A DNA stretch of 64,000 bases, from positions 1 to 64,000 of the forward strand of contig ONJQ01000009.1 of the NCBI GenBank assembly GCA_900318175.1, in the 5' to 3' direction. The stretch comes from an uncultured Bacteroidales bacterium (GTDB taxonomy: Bacteria > Bacteroidota > Bacteroidia > Bacteroidales > P3). The translations under genes were made by a program, and so were the position numbers. The number at the start of each line of letters is the position of its first letter. Within the stretch, counting starts at the first letter, position 1. Of the stretch, positions 24,601 through 33,671 are shown in pieces. Under the pieces are notes generated by a model that saw only the letters and a list, made by a program, of their open reading frames with translations, made no database searches and was not told the DNA's origin.

Positions 24601-27600
24601 TTAGAATGTGAACGAGTTCAGGTCAACAGGACGCATGGTGCCAAACCATTTGACAACACGTTCGCCAATACCAGGAACTTTGAAATGGATGAGATAGACA
24701 CCACCGGCAATGGGGATACCCGTGTGGTTGTGGAGATCCCAGTCGAGGGTGGTAGCAGTACCTGCCGTGGGGCCAAGACGACGGACCATGGTGCCATCAA
24801 CAGTGTAGATGGAAATCACGGTACCGGTGGGGACATTGACAAAGCGAACTTTGGTCTCCAGCTGGCTGACACTCTCGTAGGCAGAATAGCTGTAGTAGGG
24901 GTTCGGGACAACATTGATACGGCTGAGGATGGAATCCTGATAGCTCTTGGATGCACCATCGCGGGTAGCCTGATTGGTCAAAGTAGCAATGTCGGAAGTG
25001 AGCTCGAACATATACATAGGATAGTTGGCATTCTGAACTTGGGCATTTTCGAACAGACGAACTGCGGAACCATTGGGCGAGAGGTAACGGCCATAGGGCG
25101 TATTGACATCGAGATCAACAGTCACATCGCAAGGCATGTCGATGGGGTTCTTGAACTGGAAGCGAGGACTGACCATGGGCATGTTGACCCAAGCGACCGA
25201 AGCAAAGAGCAGGGAAGCAGAGTCACGCTGCGGGATGAGAGAGGTGCTCTCACCATCAAGGATACCATGGAAGCAACGCAGACGATCGACATCGGAAACA
25301 GGAGTGAAGTCCATGAGGCGGTCGAGAGAACGGAGCATGCTGACGGCCCAGCGACCAGCATCGTAAGACGGGGTCTTGTAAGAGGTGACCACGGAGTTGC
25401 GACCGTTGACGATGTCATAGAAGGTCTGGTCGGTAGCATTCATCACATAGATGAAGTGACGGCCACCCATGACATAATTCTGAGTACCCTCGGTAAGGGC
25501 GAAGGTGGGATTCCAAAGCATGTCGGTACCATTGTACTGGATGAAACGGGAGTCTTCACCAAACATGATGTTGAGACGCTCACCAGTGGTGGTGTTGATA
25601 GCATAGCCAGGGAACCAACCCATACCGTCTTCGCTGATGTAAGCAGGATTGTTGACATCATCGACATCGGGGGCTACACCGAGTTCGGCAGCAGTACGAC
25701 CCAGTTTGTCGACAGAAGCGTGGTGACGCATCTGGAAACGACGGGCATTGCCTTGGGACTGAGTGTGGTCATCGCACATCTCAAGAACCGGGCAGCGAGT
25801 CCATTTGGAAGTATCGCTGGTGAAGACAATACGAACGCTGGGGAGCTTGGACATATCATTGAAGTTAAGAGACTTGTTACGGAAGTTATCCATAGTCTTA
25901 CGGACGATAGACCAGTAATTGTAAGTGCGGGCGAAAACGGAGCTAATGCGGCAGAGGCTGTCGAGTATATCGTTGCCAGCCACATAATAGCGATAGCAGA
26001 AACCAGGATGGAAGGGGAGTGTGGAGACAAGGCCGTAAGGAGCCCAACCACCAGATACACCTTCAAAGACTTGGAAACGGTCGACACCAACACTGGAGGT
26101 GATACCATTGGCAGAGAGAAGCTGACTCTTGAAATAGTCCTCATCAACATAATTCTCGGTGTAGCTGACCTCACCAGTAGTAGTGGTGAAGATGCTGCGA
26201 GTACCAGCAGCAAATTGGGTACCAGAGCGCACCCAGTTCTGCACCCAGTAACTATCATCATCGCTCACATTGGACAACCAAGGAGTTTCGTTGTTTTGGA
26301 AACGAACGTTGGATGAGATGAGTGAGTTATTGTTGATGAAACTTCCCCAATAACGGGATGCATAGTTCTCACTGTTCTGAGTGGTGATGGTGAGCGGGGT
26401 GGCAACACCTTGAGGATTGCTCAGAGCGACGGCAATACCGAGGTCAAGGAAGAGCTGCTCATTGAAGCGACCGAGAGAGAAGTCGGAACGGACACTCTCA
26501 ACATTGTCATAGATATAAGGATTGGTGGCATAGGTGGGATCTTCAGGAGACTTGGAGATAACCCAACCGCAATCGTTGATGTTAGAATCTTGGTCGAACT
26601 TGATGATATATTTACCAACCTTGACACTCAGCGGGTCAATAACCTCGACATGGATAGGACCATAGTTCTCTTCATATCTGGGGTTGAGAATCTGACAAGG
26701 ATTAGCAAGCATGCCATTACCATCGTTTCTCAGTTTACCAGCGGGTTTACCAGGCTGACCAGGAGCACCCATAAGTTCGGTGATGCTTCCCTCAGTAAGA
26801 CGAAGAACAGAACCACCATTACCATAACCCTCGATACGGGTGATGTTGGGGCACATACCGAATTCGGCATTCACAACGGTACCACCATTCTCGGAAGAGG
26901 GATCGTGAGGAATGGCAACAATAGGAGTAATGGTGCGTCCAAACTCGTCTTTACGACCGGCAAGGTAGGGTTCCTTCTGGCCATCGAGTTTATCGGCCTC
27001 AACGGCAAACTCTTTGTAACGGTTCTGAGCGTATGCTATGCAAACGAAATAGTACTCTTTATTGTTGACGAGAGTAGCATTACGACCGGTTGCAAAAGCA
27101 TCGGTCTTGATACGGAAGACATGCTGGATACCTTGGTTGGTACCTTCAACCATGATATTGGGAGTCATCAGACCCGTAGTGCTGTTACGAGTGTAGTTGA
27201 CAAGGGTTCCAATAGGAAGGCTGGGATTCTCGTTGTAAACGGTATCATAGGTACGGGTTACAGAGTCGAAGGTGATGCTTTCAATCTCATCATAGAAGTT
27301 GCGGACGTCGCACTGAGCAACAAGGGCAGCCTTGGTGATGTCGCGAATGTCAGCAATGGAGACGTTGGCATCCTTGAGCTGATAAATCTGGAAGCCTTCG
27401 AATTTGTAGCTACGGTCTTCATCGGAATAGAAAACAGTGTTACCGGAACCATCAGTGTAAGAACGGACGATAGCAGGATCAACCTCAGAGTATTTCTCAC
27501 CGTAGTTGTTGCTACCAGGATTGTCGTACTTAATGTAGAGGATGATTTCGTTGTTCATCTCCTGAGCAATGAGAGTAGGAGCATCGGGACCATCAAGAAC

Positions 27601-29430
27601 CTTGAAGCAGTTCTCGAACAGAGCCTGGCAAACATCATCAATCTCGCGGAGAAGCTCAACGGATGAGAAAGCTTTTCCTGAAGGAGCTTGAGCAAAGGGA
27701 ATACCTACAGTTACATAGTTCAAAGCACCGGGTTTCAGAGTGAAGGGGCCTGCAGACTGCATGAAACGACGGTCGGCGGGAGAGTTGCCAGCAGAAACCT
27801 CAGTCCAGTAATCAACATCATTACCATCAGTACCCCAGTGGAGAGGATCACTGTCGCCAGGGAACATGAAGTCGCAAGCAAATTCAGTGGTACCGGTAGT
27901 GATACCGTTTCCACCGTACTTCATGCGCTGGCCATTCTTCCAATAACCACGCAGGTAGTTGTAGTAGTCAGTAGCCTTGGCAGGCTCACCATTGATAGAG
28001 TTGGAGCTGTTGTCATAGTAAACGAAGCGGCGCATACCGAAACGCTCATCGTCAACGATGTTGTTACCAAAGTTCACACCATTGATAGCGCAGTTTCCAA
28101 TAGCATCGCCAGGAACAAAGAACCATGCATTGGGATAGTAAAGGTCAGCATCGTCGGTAAGAGTAATAGTATCATAGGTGCCATCAGACAGACGATAGTG
28201 TTCGAGCTGCTGAGGATAGTAAGCACGCATCTTTGAAATGTCAATCTTGGGGTTGTCCTTGCCATCGGGATCCATATAGGGGCCCTGGAAGAAGTCGATA
28301 CCAACTGCAGGAGGAATACCGGAATAAGAACCGGATCCGGGACCATCATCCTCATCACCATTGTAGCAGTAACCGAGACCACGTTTAACATCGCAACCGA
28401 CGAAGTCATCATGAGCATAACCAAGGTCGGCATCGACCCACTGGCTGAAGTAAGTCTCACGGAGTTCATAAGTAGAACGGTTGATGATTTCGTAGGTGTA
28501 GAAAGTCATGTTGTTGATTTCATCATTGGTGGAGAAGGCGAAAGCCTGAGCGCGAATCTCCATACCAATGGGCTGACCGAGAGACTCGGTGTGGACGTTA
28601 CCCATATCGTTGAATACCCACCAAATAGTCTGGTCACCTTTCAAAACCTGGTCGGAGAGAAGACCACCAACAACAATGCCGGCCTGGGTCTCAAGAGTGG
28701 TAGTGACGTGAGAAGTGTAGTCACGACCCCACTGAGCTTTCAGTGTACGGGGGCAAAGTTCATTGTTGAAATCATAGTAAGGATAGTCACCATCTTCCCA
28801 ATTGTAGGCACCATCGTGATTGGCATCGAAGAAAGGAGCCAGATATTGAGACTGGTTGGCGTTGATACCGGAAGCGGGCCAGTTTTTGATAGTGGCGGAA
28901 ACGGCATCGGGCGAGTAATGCTCATTGGGGGTAGCACCTTGATCACTATAGTCGAACATGGACATGAATTCCAGTACTTCGTTCTTAGTGATGATGTAGT
29001 GACGGTCGAACTGGTTACAAACGGGGAGGTCGACAGAAGCGGTCTTCAACTCAAGAGGACCGGGCCAGTAGTCGTCACCCTCAGAACCGAAACGCAGAGC
29101 AGCAATACGGAGCTGATCGTTGACGTCAGTACCGCCAATCCACAATGCAGCGCAGAAAAGAGGACAAGTGTTGCTGTTTTTGGGCAGGTGGTATTGCGCC
29201 ACGCTACCATCGTACCACATGTTGCCATAGCCGTTGATAAGGGCTCTGACGTTGTTGACATTCAGCTCAGCGGTACTCTGTGCTCTTTTGCACACAGCGG
29301 CTTTGGACTGTACAGCGGCCTTGTGGGAGTTAGTCTTTTTACAGACCTTGCAATCCTCGGCAAACGAGGTCCCGGGCAAGGCGGTGAAAAGGAAAGCCAC
29401 CAATACTAATTTGCTAAATATATTCTTCAT
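24601..29430 (-). CDS. 1609-residue exported protein with T9SS-like C-terminal region
   Basis: Signal peptide (1-24, ending SFAED) followed by CKVCKK. Most of the protein has no family I recognise; it is rich in Tyr, Asn and Asp with repeated DGxDxY-type turns and many aromatic strands. The last about 100 residues contain SRINVVPNPYYSYSAYE, then TVISIYTVDGTMVRRLG and AGGVYLIHFKVPG-type strands, like type IX sorting or FlgD-like Ig domains that carry the sequence NVVPNP before a final sandwich. It is placed between a TonB-dependent receptor and a PorV/Q-type barrel with 23-27-base gaps. Likely a cell-surface protein; role unknown. Confidence 0.82.
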   Translation of the reverse strand: MKNIFSKLVLVAFLFTALPGTSFAEDCKVCKKTNSHKAAVQSKAAVCKRAQSTAELNVNNVRALINGYGNMWYDGSVAQYHLPKNSNTCPLFCAALWIGGTDVNDQLRIAALRFGSEGDDYWPGPLELKTASVDLPVCNQFDRHYIITKNEVLEFMSMFDYSDQGATPNEHYSPDAVSATIKNWPASGINANQSQYLAPFFDANHDGAYNWEDGDYPYYDFNNELCPRTLKAQWGRDYTSHVTTTLETQAGIVVGGLLSDQVLKGDQTIWWVFNDMGNVHTESLGQPIGMEIRAQAFAFSTNDEINNMTFYTYEIINRSTYELRETYFSQWVDADLGYAHDDFVGCDVKRGLGYCYNGDEDDGPGSGSYSGIPPAVGIDFFQGPYMDPDGKDNPKIDISKMRAYYPQQLEHYRLSDGTYDTITLTDDADLYYPNAWFFVPGDAIGNCAINGVNFGNNIVDDERFGMRRFVYYDNSSNSINGEPAKATDYYNYLRGYWKNGQRMKYGGNGITTGTTEFACDFMFPGDSDPLHWGTDGNDVDYWTEVSAGNSPADRRFMQSAGPFTLKPGALNYVTVGIPFAQAPSGKAFSSVELLREIDDVCQALFENCFKVLDGPDAPTLIAQEMNNEIILYIKYDNPGSNNYGEKYSEVDPAIVRSYTDGSGNTVFYSDEDRSYKFEGFQIYQLKDANVSIADIRDITKAALVAQCDVRNFYDEIESITFDSVTRTYDTVYNENPSLPIGTLVNYTRNSTTGLMTPNIMVEGTNQGIQHVFRIKTDAFATGRNATLVNNKEYYFVCIAYAQNRYKEFAVEADKLDGQKEPYLAGRKDEFGRTITPIVAIPHDPSSENGGTVVNAEFGMCPNITRIEGYGNGGSVLRLTEGSITELMGAPGQPGKPAGKLRNDGNGMLANPCQILNPRYEENYGPIHVEVIDPLSVKVGKYIIKFDQDSNINDCGWVISKSPEDPTYATNPYIYDNVESVRSDFSLGRFNEQLFLDLGIAVALSNPQGVATPLTITTQNSENYASRYWGSFINNNSLISSNVRFQNNETPWLSNVSDDDSYWVQNWVRSGTQFAAGTRSIFTTTTGEVSYTENYVDEDYFKSQLLSANGITSSVGVDRFQVFEGVSGGWAPYGLVSTLPFHPGFCYRYYVAGNDILDSLCRISSVFARTYNYWSIVRKTMDNFRNKSLNFNDMSKLPSVRIVFTSDTSKWTRCPVLEMCDDHTQSQGNARRFQMRHHASVDKLGRTAAELGVAPDVDDVNNPAYISEDGMGWFPGYAINTTTGERLNIMFGEDSRFIQYNGTDMLWNPTFALTEGTQNYVMGGRHFIYVMNATDQTFYDIVNGRNSVVTSYKTPSYDAGRWAVSMLRSLDRLMDFTPVSDVDRLRCFHGILDGESTSLIPQRDSASLLFASVAWVNMPMVSPRFQFKNPIDMPCDVTVDLDVNTPYGRYLSPNGSAVRLFENAQVQNANYPMYMFELTSDIATLTNQATRDGASKSYQDSILSRINVVPNPYYSYSAYESVSQLETKVRFVNVPTGTVISIYTVDGTMVRRLGPTAGTATTLDWDLHNHTGIPIAGGVYLIHFKVPGIGERVVKWFGTMRPVDLNSFTF

Positions 29431-29457
29431 ATCTAAATATTTTTTTCGCGTTAGGAA

Positions 29458-32400
29458 TTAGAACGAGTAAGCTATTGTAGCCATGAAGCGACGAGGAGTG
29501 GAATATCTCCAGTAACTGTTGTTCAGATAAAAAACTGAGTACATGTCACGGAAGGAATCAGGATCGAGATAACGCTCGATAACAGATTGGGTCTCGGGGT
29601 CGGTCAGATAGCCATTGTCGTCGGGGTTACCTGTGACAGGCCAAACACTGGTAGTGTTGCGGATGTCAAGAACGTTATAAACGCTAAGGGCAATGGAGAG
29701 CATGGATTCACGTTTACCAATCTTGATGGGGAAGCGCTTATCAATGACAAGATCCAGATAGAAGCCCCAAGGCAAACGAGCTCCGTTGTAGCTACCGACA
29801 ATGGTTGACTGAGTGTTGCTGAAGGCCTTGGTGTAAGGACGACCAGACTGAGCAACGGCTGTGATATCAATACCGAAGTTTTCGAGCAGCTTGACAACTT
29901 CCTGACGGTCTTCACCGGTTTCCTTGTCGGTGACTTTGCGGGTGATAGTGGGTCCGTTGTAACGTTTGCCACCAAGATAGCGGAAGTCGAAGTTGACCTT
30001 GAACTCATGACGACGGTCATCGGAGATAGGATTGAGCATCTTAAGAGTGGTATAACCTTCTCTGATAAGTTCCTGCATGGTGCTCCCAGTCAAACCGGTA
30101 CCTTCAGCATACTGAAGAGTATAGTTGGCGTTAACACGGATGTTCTTGGACTGGCGGAGGTCATAGCTGATGGTGATACCCTTAGTGGTCTTGAAGTCGA
30201 TATTGTCGTAAGAGTAGTAGTTATTGTTGGGGTCGGCACCAGCATACTGGACAACCTGGATAAGGTCACGAGTCTCTTTGTAGAATGCACTGATGCTGAC
30301 AGCGTTGTTCTTGTTAAGAGCCTGCTGGAAACCAAGTTCGTAGTTGGTGATTCGCTCGGGCTTCAGGTTGGGGTTGTTGATGGCAGTAATCTGAGACATA
30401 TAGAGATATTTCAGATATTCAGCACGCCAGTTGCCGGAAGGACGGCGGGCGATAATATCGTAACTGGCTTTGAACTGCGAATTTTCGCCAACGGGGAAGG
30501 AGAAAGCGATACGGGGCTGGACAACAACCTGAGGTTTGTAGTCTTCGAAGGCAGTTGAACTAACAGTATTGTTGGTAAGAGCTTTCTGACCATCGGGGGT
30601 ACGATAAGGAGTGGGTTTACCAGACTTACCGGCAATCGAGTTGGGAGAGTTGAGCTCAACACCATTGGCATCATACCAGGTGGAACCGTTACGGTAACCG
30701 TAAATGGTGGGGTTGTCAGCGTCGGCTGCATCAACGTACACAATCCAGTTGTCACCGGCACCGGAATAGATTTCACCCTGATAGGGGGCTTTGTTGTCTT
30801 TCAGGTCCTTGACAGTCCAGGAATCATACAGCAGATAGGGATCCTTAAGCACACTCTGGTTAGCATCGAAAATGTCGACACGGACACCGACGTTGAAGAT
30901 AAGGTCAGAGAAGTAGAACTGGTCCTGAATGTAACCAGCCATATAGGTGGGAGTGTAAGCAGGGATGTAACGAAACTTAGCATCGCTGGGGTTGAAGAAG
31001 TCATCAAGACTCCAGGTGCTGCTGTTGTATTTCTTACCAGTGTGGTCGTAGCCGTAATAGGAAACCAGCGAAGAACCGTTGTTGAACAGCTCATCGGAGG
31101 AGAACATATTAAGACCACCGGCCTTCACATACTCTTCGGGAGTATAGCGGTCGATATCGAGGTAGGAGACTTCACCCTTCTCATCACCACTCCAACCGAG
31201 GTAGTCGCGCATAGCACGATCAAAGTAGGACTGACCTTCTCTATTGAGCAGGCGGTCGAAAGTGACATAGAGGGTAGAACCTTCCCAAGTGTAGGTAGGC
31301 TTGCCAAGATCCATCTGTGAGATGTGGCGGTTAGCATTCTGGCGCATAATGGTCCAGAGGCCTGTAGCACCTAAAGCATAGTATGAACGATCCATACGGT
31401 CGTACTGGAAACCGATTTCAAGAGAGTGGCCCTTGATTTCAGCAGAAGCTTTGGCTGCAACATAGATGTAATCGTCCTGTGAGAATCCAAAACCAGTGCT
31501 CTGGACACCCACATTGTCAATAATACCATAGATGTTGGCGGGGCTGTCGCCGTTGGCAAGACCCTTAAACTGGCGAAGCATGTCAATATTGAAGAGTGCA
31601 CCAGAGAGGTCGGGGATGTTGAGAAGTTGGAGGTTGTAGTTGGCTAACACCTGATTGGGTGCATAAGGCTCATAAGTAGACCAATCAATCACGTCATACC
31701 AGCTGTTCTGAACCATAGCAGCGCGACTGATACCATTGTAACTGTAATTGGAGTTCAGCTCATAGTTGGGACGTTGTTCGGTAACAAGACGGCCGATGTA
31801 ACCATATTTGAAAACATCGCCGAGATCACCGCCGAAGACTTCATTGTATGAACGGGCGCGGTCACGCTCAAACATGGCAACAATGTTGTACATGACATTC
31901 TTGATAGCACGACCATTGGAAGAAGAGCCATCGGTGTTTTCAACGTTGGTGGGTTCTTCATCGGGGAAGCGCTGAGTGAAGTCAACAGTAACAGACCAGT
32001 CAAGGTCGCGGGAGACACCGTTTGCACTGCGAGTCATGTTCAAAGGCATCAGAGAGTTGTTAGGACCGTAACTATAGTTCAGGTCACCAGTGATGGCCAA
32101 AGTAGCATAATCAGAGAAACGGATATCGAAGGAGAGGTTATTCTTGATATTGAAAGAAGCGGTGTGAGGAACACGGCTGGCATCACCACCGAAATCCTTC
32201 TTAGACAAAGTCGAAATCTCTACGAAATTGTCTCTGTAAAGACCTCTTTCAGCGCTATAGTTAGTAGTTCCCGTTACAGGGTCATAACTGATAGGAGCCT
32301 TTTCGAATTGGCGAACGAGGTCATCGTTGACAACCATGTAGCGACGGTCGCGAGGACGATAGAAGGGGTTGTGCTGATAAGTGCCTTGCGAAGTGAGACG

Positions 32401-33219
32401 GAAACCGATGAGGGTTCTGTCACCAGTAATATTACCGTTCTCGTCTTTCAAATCCTGTTTGATGACGGGACCAGTGATATAAGCCGTAAGACGGTTCCAG
32501 AGGCGGTAGTCAAGAATAGACTCCAGGCTGAAGTAGCCTTTGAACTGGCTTGAAGGCGGTTTAAGGGTGATAATCTGGGTACCACCGATAGCTTCACCGA
32601 TGCTGGCAGGTGTACCACCAAGGATAACCTGAATTTCAGCGATAGCCTCTTTAGGGACATTGACACCCGTACGTTTACGAACGCCGCCTACGTTGGTGAC
32701 CATACCGTCCTCACCACGGGCAGTACCTGTACCACCATCATTATAACCGACACCACCGACGGCGGCAACGATGTTCTCGACAGAGGTACCGGGCATCTGC
32801 GCGATAGCTTCAGCAGAGACACGCTCACCAGATTCTGCAGATCCGATATCAATAATCGGGTTTTTGGATTCCTTAATCTCAACCACCTCCAGAGTCTTGG
32901 ATGCAGTTGACAATTCGATGTTACAGACAGAGAAACCGGATGCTTTTACCGTAAAGTCTTCACGGGTGTAGGTATTGTAACCTACGCACGAAGCCTGAAT
33001 CTCGTACTGGCCGACATTCAGGGGCTTGAGAGTAAAATTACCATCCATGTCTGTCTGTGTACCCTTGATTTGTTTTCCGTCTTGCTTAGCAACGACGTTG
33101 GCAAAAGGCACTGGCTCTTTTGTCTTCGAATCGATAATGGTACCTTTGATAGTACCCTGCGCGAGGACGAAGTTCGCCATCAGCAGCAGACCGATTGTCA
33201 TTAGTACTTTTTTAAACAT
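29458..33219 (-). CDS. TonB-dependent receptor with carboxypeptidase-regulatory N-domain
   Basis: A 1253-residue outer-membrane protein. Signal peptide 1-20 (MANFVLAQ); a carboxypeptidase-like Ig domain at about 21-110 (GTIKGTIIDSKTKEPVPFAN; QTDMDGNFTLKPLNVGQYEI); a plug at about 125-235 (MPGTSVENIVAAVGGVGYND; VPKEAIAEIQVILGGTPASI); then a large barrel ending RRFMATIAYSF with terminal Phe. It lacks the SusC plug signature and has no SusD partner next door, so it is not a standard SusCD pair. With the following exported protein and barrel it forms a three-gene set. Substrate unknown. Confidence 0.88.
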   Translation of the reverse strand: MFKKVLMTIGLLLMANFVLAQGTIKGTIIDSKTKEPVPFANVVAKQDGKQIKGTQTDMDGNFTLKPLNVGQYEIQASCVGYNTYTREDFTVKASGFSVCNIELSTASKTLEVVEIKESKNPIIDIGSAESGERVSAEAIAQMPGTSVENIVAAVGGVGYNDGGTGTARGEDGMVTNVGGVRKRTGVNVPKEAIAEIQVILGGTPASIGEAIGGTQIITLKPPSSQFKGYFSLESILDYRLWNRLTAYITGPVIKQDLKDENGNITGDRTLIGFRLTSQGTYQHNPFYRPRDRRYMVVNDDLVRQFEKAPISYDPVTGTTNYSAERGLYRDNFVEISTLSKKDFGGDASRVPHTASFNIKNNLSFDIRFSDYATLAITGDLNYSYGPNNSLMPLNMTRSANGVSRDLDWSVTVDFTQRFPDEEPTNVENTDGSSSNGRAIKNVMYNIVAMFERDRARSYNEVFGGDLGDVFKYGYIGRLVTEQRPNYELNSNYSYNGISRAAMVQNSWYDVIDWSTYEPYAPNQVLANYNLQLLNIPDLSGALFNIDMLRQFKGLANGDSPANIYGIIDNVGVQSTGFGFSQDDYIYVAAKASAEIKGHSLEIGFQYDRMDRSYYALGATGLWTIMRQNANRHISQMDLGKPTYTWEGSTLYVTFDRLLNREGQSYFDRAMRDYLGWSGDEKGEVSYLDIDRYTPEEYVKAGGLNMFSSDELFNNGSSLVSYYGYDHTGKKYNSSTWSLDDFFNPSDAKFRYIPAYTPTYMAGYIQDQFYFSDLIFNVGVRVDIFDANQSVLKDPYLLYDSWTVKDLKDNKAPYQGEIYSGAGDNWIVYVDAADADNPTIYGYRNGSTWYDANGVELNSPNSIAGKSGKPTPYRTPDGQKALTNNTVSSTAFEDYKPQVVVQPRIAFSFPVGENSQFKASYDIIARRPSGNWRAEYLKYLYMSQITAINNPNLKPERITNYELGFQQALNKNNAVSISAFYKETRDLIQVVQYAGADPNNNYYSYDNIDFKTTKGITISYDLRQSKNIRVNANYTLQYAEGTGLTGSTMQELIREGYTTLKMLNPISDDRRHEFKVNFDFRYLGGKRYNGPTITRKVTDKETGEDRQEVVKLLENFGIDITAVAQSGRPYTKAFSNTQSTIVGSYNGARLPWGFYLDLVIDKRFPIKIGKRESMLSIALSVYNVLDIRNTTSVWPVTGNPDDNGYLTDPETQSVIERYLDPDSFRDMYSVFYLNNSYWRYSTPRRFMATIAYSF

Positions 33220-33248
33220 ACTCTTTTAGGTATTATTACTATAAAGGA

Positions 33249-33650
33249 TTAATTAATTTCTTGTAGGTTTACCTCCGGCACATATTTAGCCGTGAGGATA
33301 GTGTGGTAGATAATGGCCTGTCTCAAATCAAAATCGACTCTGGCAGGCTCTTTGCCCATTTCCATAACTCCTCTTGCAGAAGAAGGAGCAGAAGTGGTTG
33401 CAGCAGCTGCGGCTGGCTGCGGAGCCACGGGTTCCGATTCGTAGGTGAAATAGCCGGCGGCAGCTTCCTCTTCAGCAAAAGAAGTCTCGGCCTTCGGCTC
33501 GTCAACAAAGAGTGACTCGAATGCGGGACGAGAGGGCTTCTTCTGTTGATAGGAGTCATCCTCCAGGTCGGAAATCTGCTTGCGCGCATACTTGCGAGCA
33601 CTAATCCCGACCCAGAGGATCATTCCTACTATGAAGAGGATATACTTCAT
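33249..33650 (-). CDS. small membrane-anchored protein next to SecDF
   Basis: A 133-residue protein. Residues 1-17 are a membrane anchor (MKYILFIVGMILWVGIS), followed by a basic turn (RKYARKQ) and a Glu/Pro/Ala-rich, probably unstructured middle (about 45-100). The end has a conserved-looking FDLRQAIIYHTILTAKYVPE motif, which I recall from short conserved proteins of Bacteroidota; no function is known. It follows secDF by 21 bases and precedes the TonB receptor by 29 bases. The topology (anchor, long acidic linker, conserved helix) would suit a partner of a membrane complex. Confidence 0.75.
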   Translation of the reverse strand: MKYILFIVGMILWVGISARKYARKQISDLEDDSYQQKKPSRPAFESLFVDEPKAETSFAEEEAAAGYFTYESEPVAPQPAAAAATTSAPSSARGVMEMGKEPARVDFDLRQAIIYHTILTAKYVPEVNLQEIN

Positions 33651-33671
33651 TATCTTTTAGAGTAGACTAAT

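Noticed and set aside
24685-26316. A 543-codon plus-strand frame antisense to the 1609-residue protein.
   Set aside because: No motif or promoter; same explanation as other antisense frames.
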